Notes: generated by a model from the sequence alone, not told the origin. DNA of 64,000 nucleotides from Rikenellaceae bacterium (GCA_009783565.1 WRDF01000003.1:124001-188000); one strand, 5' to 3'; numbered from the stretch's first letter, positions 34,212 to 42,485 are shown. Translations and numbers: made by a program.

Positions 34212-35486
34212 ATGCTGACAATAAAACAGATACGCGACGATAAGGAATTCGCGGCCGAGAGGCTCGCGGTGAAAGGCTTCGCCGATGCCGGCACTATTAT
34301 CGCCGACATCGAAGAACTCGACGACCGCCGTAAACATATACAGACGATGCTCGATACGCTGCTGGCCGAACAGAACACTATCGCACGCGAAGTCGGGCAG
34401 CTTTTCGCACAGGGCCGGCGCGACGAGGCCGAAACCGCAAAGGCGCGCACGGCAAAACTCAAAGAAGACTCGAAATTCATGGAAGATGAGTTGCGGGTTG
34501 TTACGGAACGGCTTAACGCCGAGCTGGTCAAATTGCCGAATATTCCGTCTACGCTTGTTCCGGTGGGGCGCACGGCGGCGGATAACGTGGTGGTTCGGGA
34601 AAACAGCACGCCCGTCAACCTACCCGCAGGCGCACTCCCGCACTGGGATTTGTGCAAGAAATACGATATCGTAGATTTCGAGGCGGGCGTAAAAATCACA
34701 GGCGCGGGATTCCCCGTGTATAAAGGCAAGGGTGCGGGATTGCAGCGCGCGCTGACGGCCTTTTTTCTCGACCGCAACATCGCCGCCGGATACACCGAGA
34801 TCGAACCGCCGCTGCTGGTGAACGAGGCGTCGGCGTTCGGCACGGGACAGTTGCCCGACAAAGAGGGGCAGATGTACCACGTCACGGCCGACAATCTCTA
34901 TCTGATACCCACGTCCGAAGTCTCTGTTACCAACCTCTATCGCGACTCGATCGTCGAGCAGAGCGAGCTGCCGATCCGTATGACTGCCTACTCGTCGTGC
35001 TTTCGCCGCGAGGCGGGATCGTATGGTAAAGAAGTGCGCGGACTTAACCGCCTGCATCAGTTCGACAAAGTGGAGATCGTACGCATCGAGCATCCCGACC
35101 GTTCGTATGAGGCTCTGGACGAGATGGTCGGCCATGTCGAGAGCATCGTGCGCGATCTTGGGCTGTCGTATCGCATTCTGCGCCTTTGCGGCGGAGACAT
35201 GAGTTTTGCTTCGGCTCTGACCTACGACTTCGAGGTCTGGTCGGCGGCTCAGGGGCGTTGGCTGGAGGTGTCGAGCGTGTCGAATTTCGAATCTTTTCAG
35301 TCGAACCGATTGAAACTGCGCTTTCGCGACGCGGACAGAAAAACACGTCTCGCACACACTCTGAACGGCAGTTCGCTGGCCCTGCCGCGCATCGTGGCCG
35401 CGCTGTTGGAGAACAACCAGACCCCCGACGGTATCCGTATCCCCGATGTGCTCGTGCCGTATACGCGGTTCGAAATGATAGATTAG
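34212..35486 (+). CDS. serS: Seryl-tRNA synthetase
   Basis: Charges tRNA-Ser with serine. Start at 34212 (MLTIKQIRDDKEFAAERLAVKG) gives 424 residues: the N-terminal antiparallel coiled-coil arm (about 30-110) that grips the long variable arm of tRNA-Ser, then the class II catalytic core with ACT-like motif 2 (FRREAGSYGKEVRGLNRLHQF) and motif 3 (LNGSSLALPRIVAALLENNQ), ending DVLVPYTRFEMID. The cognate tRNA-Ser gene lies 170 bases downstream on the same strand. Confidence 0.97.
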   Translation: MLTIKQIRDDKEFAAERLAVKGFADAGTIIADIEELDDRRKHIQTMLDTLLAEQNTIAREVGQLFAQGRRDEAETAKARTAKLKEDSKFMEDELRVVTERLNAELVKLPNIPSTLVPVGRTAADNVVVRENSTPVNLPAGALPHWDLCKKYDIVDFEAGVKITGAGFPVYKGKGAGLQRALTAFFLDRNIAAGYTEIEPPLLVNEASAFGTGQLPDKEGQMYHVTADNLYLIPTSEVSVTNLYRDSIVEQSELPIRMTAYSSCFRREAGSYGKEVRGLNRLHQFDKVEIVRIEHPDRSYEALDEMVGHVESIVRDLGLSYRILRLCGGDMSFASALTYDFEVWSAAQGRWLEVSSVSNFESFQSNRLKLRFRDADRKTRLAHTLNGSSLALPRIVAALLENNQTPDGIRIPDVLVPYTRFEMID

Positions 35487-35487
35487 A

Positions 35488-35609
35488 TGAAACTCCTAAA
35501 AATCCAAAATACTTCGCTCACGCTCCCTCGCCAAAATGCTCATTTACTATTAGTAAACTCCGCCTTTGGCTCGGTCGCAAGCCTTGTCTTTTGAATTTTT
35601 AGAAGTCTC
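35488..35609. repeat. MITE-like element with 21-base inverted ends
   Basis: Terminal arms 35489-35509 and 35589-35609 match at 18 of 21 positions (TCCTAAAAATCC and TTTTTAG in opposite orientation). The interior is itself imperfectly palindromic around TTTACTATTAGTAAA. No open frame inside. It starts two bases after the serS stop. Confidence 0.6.
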
Positions 35610-35637
35610 ATTAACTGTTTATCATAGAAATTTTTCG

Positions 35638-35645
35638 TATTTTTG
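35638..35645 (+). promoter_or_regulatory. -7 box of tRNA-Ser
   Basis: TATTTTTG, 10 bases before the tRNA 5' end. Confidence 0.6.
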
Positions 35646-35655
35646 TGCGCCGAAA

Positions 35656-35743
35656 GGAGAAATGACCGAGTGGTTGAAGGTGCGCGCCTGGAAAGTGCGT
35701 ATACCTCAAAAGGGTATCCGGGGTTCGAATCCCCGTTTCTCCG
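35656..35743 (+). tRNA. tRNA-Ser (anticodon GGA)
   Basis: 88 bases with acceptor stem GGAGAAA/TTTCTCC, D-arm GACCGAGTGGTTGAAGGTGC, anticodon loop CTGGAAA (GGA, reading UCC/UCU), a long class II variable arm (TATACCTCAAAAGGGTATC) and T-arm GGGGTTCGAATCCCC; discriminator G and no encoded CCA. The long variable arm is the serine identity element. It sits beside serS. Confidence 0.96.
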
Positions 35744-35829
35744 CAGACAGGCAGGGAAAAGGCGAGCGTATTTTTGCGAGCCAATCCCCTGCGAGATAAC
35801 GAGATATGAAAAGGCGTTGCTAATATAAT

Positions 35830-37281
35830 TTACAAGCTCTCTCCAAAATCTTCCCGAAACCTGCGTGCAAGCCTATGCGGCCAGTCGCCGACCGGTTCGA
35901 GCGAACCCATGAAGAACCTCAACACTGCCGGTTCATAGGTGAATCGCAGCCCGCCTATCAACGATCGGTTCTCCCAAAGCCACGCCAGACGGTCGATAGC
36001 GTAGCGTATCTGCGAGAGGGTTAAGACCCGCCGCGGAATAGCCAGCCGCAGCAGCTCGACATCAGCCGGAACTTCGCGCCCCTCTGTGTCGCGGGCGTTA
36101 GATAGTGTTCCGCGCTCCATTCCGCGCACACCCGAGGCGATATAGAACGCTGCCGCAAGCGCACCGGCCGGGTATTGCTCCGGCGCGATATGGGAGCAGA
36201 ACTCTCGGGCGTCCACATGGCAGCCGAGCACTCCTGCCGGAGTGACGCACGGAATACCACGTTGCATCAGTTCTCCGACCATGTATCCTATGAATTGCGG
36301 GCTTTGCGAGATAGCCGTTTCGTCGAGTGTTTCGAACAGTCCGACTGCCATTGCCTCCATCTCGCGCGTCGATATGCCACCGTAGGTCAGGAAGCCCTCG
36401 AAAAGCGGGACCAAAACCTCCATCTTCAAGTATAGGTCTTTATTGTCGGTGCAGATGCCGCCCCCGCGCGAAGAGCTGAGCTTGCGGGCTGAAAAATAGA
36501 CAATATCGGCCATCGAGGTCATTTCGTGAAGTATCGCCCTGATCTGCGCATCATGCCATTCCGGTTCGCGTTTTTTTATTAAGTATGCATTCTCTCCTAT
36601 CAGGCTGGCGTCGAGGACGAGCATCAGCCCGTGGCGGTCGGCCACCCGCCGCACTTCGCGCAGGTTGGCCATTGAGAAGGGCTGTCCGCCGATAAGGTTC
36701 GTGGAGGCTTCCATACGGACGAATGCGATTTTGCCCGCCCCGTTGCGGGCGATGCACTCCTCCAATTTCGCGATATCCATATTGCCTTTGAAAGGGTTCT
36801 CGGAGTGTATATCGAGCGCCCCGTCGCACAGCAGTTCCTCGATACCGCCGCCCTGCTCCACGGCGTGAGCGTAGAACGTCGTGAAGTGGTAGTTCATCGG
36901 GACCACATCGCCCGGACGTACGAATGTCCGGCAAATTATGTGCTCCGCCGCCCGCCCCTGGTGTACGGGAAGTAAAAGCTCCTTGCCGAGCACTTCACGC
37001 ACCGCTCCGTGCAGCCGTTCGAAGCTCTGCGAACCGGCATAGGCATCGTCGGCCCGAAACATCGCCGAGAGCTGGTCGTCGCTCATGGCGTTTGTTCCGC
37101 TGTCGGTCAGCATGTCAAGGAAGACATCCGGCGTCGAAAGCTTGAAAGTGTTGAATCCGCCTGCGGCAATCGCTTCGAGGCGGCGTTCGACCGGCACAAG
37201 GTGCAGTTTTTGCACTACCCTAACCTTGTGCAGTTCGAGGGGGAGCTCTTCGCCACCCCAGAATTTGATCTCATTTTTCAT
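35830..37281 (-). CDS. tpl: Beta-eliminating lyase, probable tyrosine phenol-lyase
   Basis: PLP enzyme of the tyrosine phenol-lyase/tryptophanase family (483 residues): LTDSGTNAMSD, HQGRAAEHI, FKGNMDIAKLEE, GGQPFSMANLREVR, DASLIGENAYLIKKRE, the PLP-Lys in YFSARKLSSSRGG, and IASGVRGMERG. Thr in YHFTTFY (where tryptophanase has Asp) and Arg in GVRGMERG (where tryptophanase has Ile) point to tyrosine as substrate, giving phenol, pyruvate and ammonia or the reverse. Odd: Arg of the family's DATR motif is Leu (DASL), and the Lys before the PLP-Lys is Arg. Two Tyr-rich leader peptides with terminators lie upstream. Confidence 0.78.
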   Translation of the reverse strand: MKNEIKFWGGEELPLELHKVRVVQKLHLVPVERRLEAIAAGGFNTFKLSTPDVFLDMLTDSGTNAMSDDQLSAMFRADDAYAGSQSFERLHGAVREVLGKELLLPVHQGRAAEHIICRTFVRPGDVVPMNYHFTTFYAHAVEQGGGIEELLCDGALDIHSENPFKGNMDIAKLEECIARNGAGKIAFVRMEASTNLIGGQPFSMANLREVRRVADRHGLMLVLDASLIGENAYLIKKREPEWHDAQIRAILHEMTSMADIVYFSARKLSSSRGGGICTDNKDLYLKMEVLVPLFEGFLTYGGISTREMEAMAVGLFETLDETAISQSPQFIGYMVGELMQRGIPCVTPAGVLGCHVDAREFCSHIAPEQYPAGALAAAFYIASGVRGMERGTLSNARDTEGREVPADVELLRLAIPRRVLTLSQIRYAIDRLAWLWENRSLIGGLRFTYEPAVLRFFMGSLEPVGDWPHRLARRFREDFGESL

Positions 37282-37297
37282 TGTTCGTTCATGGAAT

Positions 37298-37331
37298 TAA
37301 AAAAGCCCGGCGCACACGCGCACCGGGCTTT
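37298..37331 (-). terminator. Attenuator terminator 2 (gene-proximal)
   Basis: On the minus strand AAAGCCCGG and CCGGGCTTT form a 9-bp stem (37323-37331 with 37302-37310; inner CGC/GCG possible) followed by six U residues, ending 17 bases before the lyase start. It would stop transcription before the gene unless an alternative fold forms: CAACGGGC in leader 2 can pair with GCCCGGTG of its 5' arm at 7 of 8 positions. Confidence 0.85.
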
Positions 37332-37352
37332 CATGGTTGATAAAACTGGTTT

Positions 37353-37442
37353 TTACTCGTTATTATTCACACATGACATATCCGGCGGCGCCCGTTGGGC
37401 ACAGTAATAATAATAGCCGTAATATACCGTGTTCAATATCAT
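37353..37442 (-). CDS. Tyrosine leader peptide 2
   Basis: 29-codon frame: MILNTVYYGYYYYCAQRAPP, then nine further residues (DMSCVNNNE). Six of residues 7-13 are Tyr (TAT TAC GGC TAT TAT TAT TAC). It lies after terminator 1 and before terminator 2. Six Tyr in seven codons is far outside chance and is the signature of a translational sensor. Cys and Gly interrupt the run; there is no Trp codon. No clear Shine-Dalgarno, as usual in this phylum. Confidence 0.85.
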   Translation of the reverse strand: MILNTVYYGYYYYCAQRAPPDMSCVNNNE

Positions 37443-37460
37443 TTTTTGTGTTTTAGCAAA

Positions 37461-37490
37461 ATAAAAAGGACTCCCGTCTGAGGGAGTCCT
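37461..37490 (-). terminator. Attenuator terminator 1 (promoter-proximal)
   Basis: On the minus strand AGGACTCCC / GGGAGTCCT (37482-37490 with 37467-37475) forms a 9-bp perfect stem with a 6-base loop and a following TTTTTATTTT. GGAGT at codons 16-17 of leader 1 is complementary to ACTCC of its 5' arm, allowing an antiterminator. Confidence 0.85.
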
Positions 37491-37523
37491 GAATGCCGTA
37501 ATCTTATCTGTTACAAAGACATA

Positions 37524-37586
37524 TCAACCCCTCTTACTCCTCCCGAAGTAATAATACAAATAAGCGTATGAGGTGGAAAATGTCAT
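37524..37586 (-). CDS. Tyrosine leader peptide 1
   Basis: 20-codon frame MTFSTSYAYLYYYFGRSKRG. Tyr at residues 7, 9, 11, 12 and 13, followed by Phe. Immediately after the Tyr run the mRNA reads GGGAGGAGT (37536-37544), which can pair with the 5' arm of terminator 1. It is preceded by a good -7 box at 37610-37617, about 24 bases before the ATG. Confidence 0.8.
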   Translation of the reverse strand: MTFSTSYAYLYYYFGRSKRG

Positions 37587-37609
37587 TGTACCTATCCTTT
37601 TTATTTTTG

Positions 37610-37617
37610 CAAAGATA
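37610..37617 (-). promoter_or_regulatory. -7 box of the Tyr-leader/lyase transcript
   Basis: TATCTTTG on the minus strand matches TAnnTTTG; it lies between the end of the thioredoxin-like gene and leader 1, so the lyase has its own promoter separate from the SusC/D operon. Confidence 0.65.
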
Positions 37618-37714
37618 GAGTTTTTTAATCACAATGTACTTGCAACATATCACTTTTTCGGATTCTTGATTGCCTTGTCCTGAAAAAAGTCGACCGGTCA
37701 ATACTTATGGACAA

Positions 37715-38803
37715 CTACATATTTTCTTTCATCATACCGATCAGAATATTCAGCTTATCTTTCTCCTCGCCGTCGGGGACACTGTCGGAGATCAGCTCGC
37801 CTAGTCTTTTCCATTCGGTTTTCTGTTCCGGTGTTCCCATAGGCATTACTTTGCGTGTAAGGGTTTGATAGACGAACAGAATGTCTTCGGCATCTCTGAA
37901 CGATTTGTATTCTTTCTGGGTCCGGATAATTATATCGTCTATATCGCCCTGCGCAGCTATTGCAAAAAGCGAATAAATTCTCATGGTGTTCCAGTCGGGA
38001 CAACCCATATTTCCGAAACGTTCGATCATCGAGTTGAGCTGCATGGGAGTTACCCGATTCGGATTACTGATTATATCACGCATGTGGTTGTTATAACGGC
38101 GCGTGATCTCTTTCATAACCTCTGAAAATCCCGTGTAGCGGCAAAATCTGGAATAATTATCAAACAGAAAATTCTCGTTGTCAGAGCCGCGAGGAGAAAC
38201 CCGGTCGTTGGTATAAACGATCCAAAGATCGGCGCTGAAACGATCCTCGTCTGACATCATGGGTTCGAGTTTGTCAAGCGCTTTCCGGGCATTGTCCGGT
38301 TCAAAAGCCAAGACAAAAGCCCGCACACAATTAAGCAGAAACTCCTTGTCGGCGCGTCCTTCGTCGAATTGCCTTTTCAATCTTCCGTAGGCTTTGTCCG
38401 GATCGTATGTATTCGGGATTTGGGCCAGCAGCATCTCGACCTCCGGAAAAATAACCATCTTGTGTATCAATTCACCATCCGGGTTTAGGACAAGAAGCGT
38501 CGGATAACCGATCATACCGTATTTTTCGCGCAATGGGGGGTTATCGCCCTTTTCCATGTCGAGCGTGATGCTCACGAAACGCGGATTGAAATAATCGCCG
38601 ACTTCTTGGCGAGGAAATACTTCCGCTGCCAACACTTTGCACGGGCCGCACCATGAGGTAGTGCAATTCACGAATACGAGTTTATTCTCTGCTCTGGCTT
38701 TGGCAAGCGCTTCGGGCAACGAAAGGTCTTCAAAATTGATCCCTTGGGCGAAAGTAGTCGCGGCAAAAAGGGACAACAAGGCAATTAACAGTATCTTTTT
38801 CAT
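37715..38803 (-). CDS. Periplasmic thioredoxin-like protein
   Basis: A 362-residue exported protein: signal peptide MKKILLIALLSLFAATTFAQ, then a thioredoxin fold (about 22-135) with FVNCTTSWCGPCKVLAAEVF (WCGPC active site, as in cytosolic thioredoxin) and the cis-Pro in IGYPTLLVLNP, followed by a helical C-terminal domain of about 220 residues without recognised motif. It is the last gene of the SusC-SusD-DUF4843-PKD-like operon (24 bases after the previous gene). Such loci in Bacteroidota often end in a thioredoxin-like gene; the thiol substrate is unknown. Confidence 0.85.
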   Translation of the reverse strand: MKKILLIALLSLFAATTFAQGINFEDLSLPEALAKARAENKLVFVNCTTSWCGPCKVLAAEVFPRQEVGDYFNPRFVSITLDMEKGDNPPLREKYGMIGYPTLLVLNPDGELIHKMVIFPEVEMLLAQIPNTYDPDKAYGRLKRQFDEGRADKEFLLNCVRAFVLAFEPDNARKALDKLEPMMSDEDRFSADLWIVYTNDRVSPRGSDNENFLFDNYSRFCRYTGFSEVMKEITRRYNNHMRDIISNPNRVTPMQLNSMIERFGNMGCPDWNTMRIYSLFAIAAQGDIDDIIIRTQKEYKSFRDAEDILFVYQTLTRKVMPMGTPEQKTEWKRLGELISDSVPDGEEKDKLNILIGMMKENM

Positions 38804-38827
38804 GGTTTTTATTTTTTTTCAAATGCG

Positions 38828-40279
38828 TTATCTTACTTTATACATCACGGTCACCGGGCGGTCGCTCACTCCCTCATGAGACTGACCGATGCGTGCACCC
38901 GTGTCGGAGTTAAATACATGGTACGACCCTTTGTGTCCCTGTCGCGAGGGGTTGTAGCTCCCCACGAAGAGTTGGCGCTGGTCGGCCGAAAGTCCGAGTG
39001 CAGTGACCGTTTCGCCGTCCGCTAATGTGATGTATTGCGCATCGGGTAAATCGGACTGGTTGTAATACCACCGGTAGATTTTGTTGCCGTCGGCAAAGAT
39101 CAGGCAATTCCACAAATCGTTGTGTACTGACGGTGTATCCATAGTCAGCAGGTGGGTATTCACCATGCATGGCAGTTCGAAAATTATGTCCAAAGAGTTG
39201 AACGTAACAAAACTCGTTATGAAAGAACCCACTCTGGTCCTCAGATAAGTATCTCCCTGTTTAGAATACACGATCAGATTCAGTTGCGCATCCTGAAAAG
39301 CATGTAATATCTGCCGCCCCACGAAATGGTCGTAACATGGCATATAGCTATACCAGTTCGGAGGGTTGTTCATGTCGAATCCATACGCATAGATTATCCC
39401 CTGAGCGGAGTTGATAAAACACATCCTGCAATTCACCAAGCCATCCTGGCGGTAGGCCACCCGATCGAATATTACCTGAGACCTGAGTTCGGTGAATGGG
39501 AAGATGTCCAGGCCGTTCCATTGTATACGGGCGATTCCGCCATTGGCCGAAGTCGATACCAGGTTAAGACAGTATTCACCGTCGAAAGCCATAAGGTTGA
39601 GCGGCACAAAGTCTGCAGCATAGCGGCTGTAATCGTACATGAATTGCAACTGGAACGACTTGGCATCGATTTGATAAACACGTTGGGATTCTCCACAGGC
39701 GATAAAGAGACTGTTGTGTACTTTATGGCAAATAATCGGGTCGACACCCATACGATACCCGTTGACGTACTCGAACAAATCCTGCCGGAATCGAGGTTGA
39801 AGCCCCTGCTCTTCCTCTTCCGGAGTCAGGGTTTTCATAAAAGCAATGCTCGCCGTGCCATCCTCGCGGCGTCCCAACACGAAATGCCCCTCTTCGAACT
39901 CCGAATTGACGAAGACATGGTAATACTTTATAACGCTCACCTCATTTCCGGCAACCACTTGGCGCAGATAGTAATGCCCCAACCCTGCGGTTTTATGAAC
40001 CAAGTCCTTTTCGGTGGATATTTCTTCGAAAATCGTTGTAATTTCACCATTATTAGGATTGGTGGTGTACCTTCCCATACCCCACTGATAGGTCAAACCG
40101 CTGCCGGCGATCTGCGGGGTGATCCTTATTTCGTCACCCAGATAAAAATTGATCGTGTCGCGCGGCACTCCGGTAATTTCGATAGATTCTACGGTCTTGT
40201 AAGCCCCCGTAGAGTCGTCCGCATAACATCCGCCCAACAAAAGAGCGGCTGCAATAAAAAAGCTATATAATCTATTCAT
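38828..40279 (-). CDS. PKD-like family lipoprotein
   Basis: A 483-residue surface lipoprotein: signal peptide MNRLYSFFIAAALLLGGC, N-terminal PKD/Ig-like domain (about 25-125; GLTYQWGMGRYTTNPNNGEI), and a C-terminal beta-propeller-like region with repeated ligand-binding style blades (e.g. YQIDAKSFQLQFMYD, TVTALGLSADQRQLFVGSYN). Family as usually annotated next to DUF4843 genes in SusC/D loci. It begins five bases after DUF4843 stops. Probably a surface glycan- or peptide-binding accessory; ligand unknown. Confidence 0.78.
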   Translation of the reverse strand: MNRLYSFFIAAALLLGGCYADDSTGAYKTVESIEITGVPRDTINFYLGDEIRITPQIAGSGLTYQWGMGRYTTNPNNGEITTIFEEISTEKDLVHKTAGLGHYYLRQVVAGNEVSVIKYYHVFVNSEFEEGHFVLGRREDGTASIAFMKTLTPEEEEQGLQPRFRQDLFEYVNGYRMGVDPIICHKVHNSLFIACGESQRVYQIDAKSFQLQFMYDYSRYAADFVPLNLMAFDGEYCLNLVSTSANGGIARIQWNGLDIFPFTELRSQVIFDRVAYRQDGLVNCRMCFINSAQGIIYAYGFDMNNPPNWYSYMPCYDHFVGRQILHAFQDAQLNLIVYSKQGDTYLRTRVGSFITSFVTFNSLDIIFELPCMVNTHLLTMDTPSVHNDLWNCLIFADGNKIYRWYYNQSDLPDAQYITLADGETVTALGLSADQRQLFVGSYNPSRQGHKGSYHVFNSDTGARIGQSHEGVSDRPVTVMYKVR

Positions 40280-40284
40280 GGCTC

Positions 40285-41037
40285 TTACAAATTAGGGTTG
40301 GTAATTCGGTAGGTTTCATCGCCCGACTGCACATAATACTCCCACATCGGCAGCAGGACATATGTACGGAAAAATGCCTCGTAACGAAAATCAGTAAGCA
40401 TCGTCCTGTATATTGCGATCGTGCCTCCTTCATCGAGGTTACACCCCCAGAAGTTGGAAATCTCGCCAAACAGGAAGGCACTTTGCATTTCGGCCGCATG
40501 GAAATATTCTACCAGTAATATGTATTTTTCCTGATTATATGCGTCCAGAATCGCTGTCGTCCACCAAATCGGAGGCGGGATAACCTTATCTCCGAAATGA
40601 ATCACGCAACGGTTTCTAAGCCCGATTTGGTAAGTATCGCAGGAGGTCAGTTCGAGAACGAGCGTATATGTTTCACCCTTTTCAAGTTGCGGGCGTTGAA
40701 AATCAAGAGCGATCCATCCCCGAACGGAATCACGCATTAAATGGCCGGTTTCCGGCATAAGATAATGAACGCCGCGAACGGCGGTGGAACGTTCTTCATC
40801 GACGGTGACGGTGAAAGGGGTGTCCTTGGAGTTGCCGGTAAAACCGATCAGCCCTACCTCTACCAATAAATCCACATCACGGTCCGGATTGAACCCGTAG
40901 ATGAATCCTATGGAATCTTTCGGGAAATATAGCCGGTTAGGCTCGTTGCGATCGTATGTCAAGTAGTTCGTATCCTCGCAGGCGCAAAACAGCACCACAG
41001 CGAGTACGCAGGATATGTATGATTTCAGTGTTTTCAT
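40285..41037 (-). CDS. DUF4843 family lipoprotein
   Basis: A 250-residue lipoprotein: signal MKTLKSYISCVLAVVLFCAC, then a Calx-beta-like beta sandwich (VEVGLIGFTGNSKDTPFTVTVDEERSTAVRGVHY) and a C-terminal part with WTTAILDAYNQEKYILLVEYFHA. This pattern is characteristic of DUF4843, found almost only after susD in Bacteroidota nutrient-uptake loci. Five bases separate it from susD. Likely surface exposed and assisting ligand capture; no ligand known. Confidence 0.85.
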   Translation of the reverse strand: MKTLKSYISCVLAVVLFCACEDTNYLTYDRNEPNRLYFPKDSIGFIYGFNPDRDVDLLVEVGLIGFTGNSKDTPFTVTVDEERSTAVRGVHYLMPETGHLMRDSVRGWIALDFQRPQLEKGETYTLVLELTSCDTYQIGLRNRCVIHFGDKVIPPPIWWTTAILDAYNQEKYILLVEYFHAAEMQSAFLFGEISNFWGCNLDEGGTIAIYRTMLTDFRYEAFFRTYVLLPMWEYYVQSGDETYRITNPNL

Positions 41038-41042
41038 AGTGA

Positions 41043-42479
41043 TCAGTCGCGATAATTTATTTCGTTTTCAGGAATCGGGAACACATAGATATCATTCGAG
41101 GCGGGGAACGTCAGCATATTACGCGGATCGTAAATATCCTGATTGTAGCGCTTCAAGGTGTGAAAGTATTGCCCCTCGCAGATAAATTCCTTTTTGCGTT
41201 CACGGATGATATGACCTATGGTAAGCGTCGTATTGCCTCCCCGGTCGGCCATCGGGGTGAGGCCGCGCGAAGACAGTACCCGGTCGAAGTATTCCATGGC
41301 TTCGGACTGGTTATTCATCGAAAGATGATACTCGGCCATGATATAGTACAGTTCGGGCAGGCGTATAATGCTGACCCCCGCAACGACAGCGGTCGGACGC
41401 CGGCGGGATTCCTGACGGAAAATGTCGAATACCTTGATGCAGCGCCAACCTTGGGTGTGCAATGACGCGGAATAGTAACGAAACCATCCTTCGTAGCGAT
41501 AATCTGCCCCTACCCTGTCGGCGGCATAATCGTCTTCGTGGGATTTGAGGTGCAGACCCTTGTCGGCAATGAACAGATCGGCTTCGGTACTGCGGTAGAA
41601 ACGGTCGGAGAATAATCCCCAGATAGTTTCCTGCGGCGAAATGATACCGTTCATCAGGTCGGCTATCTCGGATTTGTCCGCAAGAGAGAAAACTCCCGAA
41701 TCGATTACTTTCGCGCAATATTCGGCAGCCTGCTGCAACTCGCCTTTTGTCCAATAGACCCTGGCCAGCAAGGCTCTCACGGCGTGCAGATTGATATGGA
41801 TATTACGGTCGCGCAGGAATCCTCTGCGGTTGGCATCATCGGGGCCGAAATCCTCTCCGGCTGCGGCGAGCAACGTTTCAGCTTCTTTAAAATCGGCGAT
41901 TATCTTATCGTAAACCTGAAAAGCGCTGAGGAATGGCGGCACTTGATAAGAATAGTTCTCGTTGTAGGGTATTCCCCGTGCCGAAGGGTTATTCACGATA
42001 TTTTCCGAAAAGAAACGCAGCAGCTCGAAATGCATAAACGCACGCAACCCGAGACTCTCGGCGCGATAGAGATTGTAATACGTCAAGTCTGACGGTTCGA
42101 ATCTTTTCAGATTGATCAGTATATTGTTGACATATCCGATATTTTTATACATCCCGACCCACAGATCGTCGATCATCGGCCGGACGGTCTGGTCTTCATA
42201 GCGGAACGCGGCCAGCATGGTAGTCTCATCGGAAATTACATTTCGGGTGTAATACTGGGCAAGGATGTCATTCATCCAGTAAGTCATTTTGCGACCGTAG
42301 AAATCTTCGCCTGCCAACGTCGCGTAGACCCCATACAGAGCGTCTTCGAAACCTTCCGCATTTTTGAAGAGTTCGTTGTTCACTACTTCGCCTTGGGGTC
42401 TGACGTCCAGAAAACCCTCACACGAGCAGTTGGCGAGCAACAGTATTATTGTTAAAAACCTGAATGTTTTCATAGTCAT
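41043..42479 (-). CDS. SusD/RagB family outer-membrane lipoprotein
   Basis: Surface lid that delivers nutrient to the SusC transporter. 478 residues: signal MTMKTFRFLTIILLLANCSC, the N-terminal CEGFLDVRPQGEVVNNELFKN (family opening), TPR helices (about 60-330) and the C-terminal RagB/SusD motif RLPELYYIMAEYHLSMNNQSEAMEYFDRVLSSRG and ERKKEFICEGQYFHTLKRY. It follows susC by six bases. Sequence cannot tell glycan from peptide ligand. Confidence 0.93.
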   Translation of the reverse strand: MTMKTFRFLTIILLLANCSCEGFLDVRPQGEVVNNELFKNAEGFEDALYGVYATLAGEDFYGRKMTYWMNDILAQYYTRNVISDETTMLAAFRYEDQTVRPMIDDLWVGMYKNIGYVNNILINLKRFEPSDLTYYNLYRAESLGLRAFMHFELLRFFSENIVNNPSARGIPYNENYSYQVPPFLSAFQVYDKIIADFKEAETLLAAAGEDFGPDDANRRGFLRDRNIHINLHAVRALLARVYWTKGELQQAAEYCAKVIDSGVFSLADKSEIADLMNGIISPQETIWGLFSDRFYRSTEADLFIADKGLHLKSHEDDYAADRVGADYRYEGWFRYYSASLHTQGWRCIKVFDIFRQESRRRPTAVVAGVSIIRLPELYYIMAEYHLSMNNQSEAMEYFDRVLSSRGLTPMADRGGNTTLTIGHIIRERKKEFICEGQYFHTLKRYNQDIYDPRNMLTFPASNDIYVFPIPENEINYRD

Positions 42480-42485
42480 AAGAAG

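Noticed and set aside
35830-37281. Tryptophanase call for the beta-eliminating lyase
   Set aside because: The Asp and Ile characteristic of tryptophanase are replaced by Thr and Arg as in tyrosine phenol-lyase, and the upstream leaders contain Tyr but no Trp codons.
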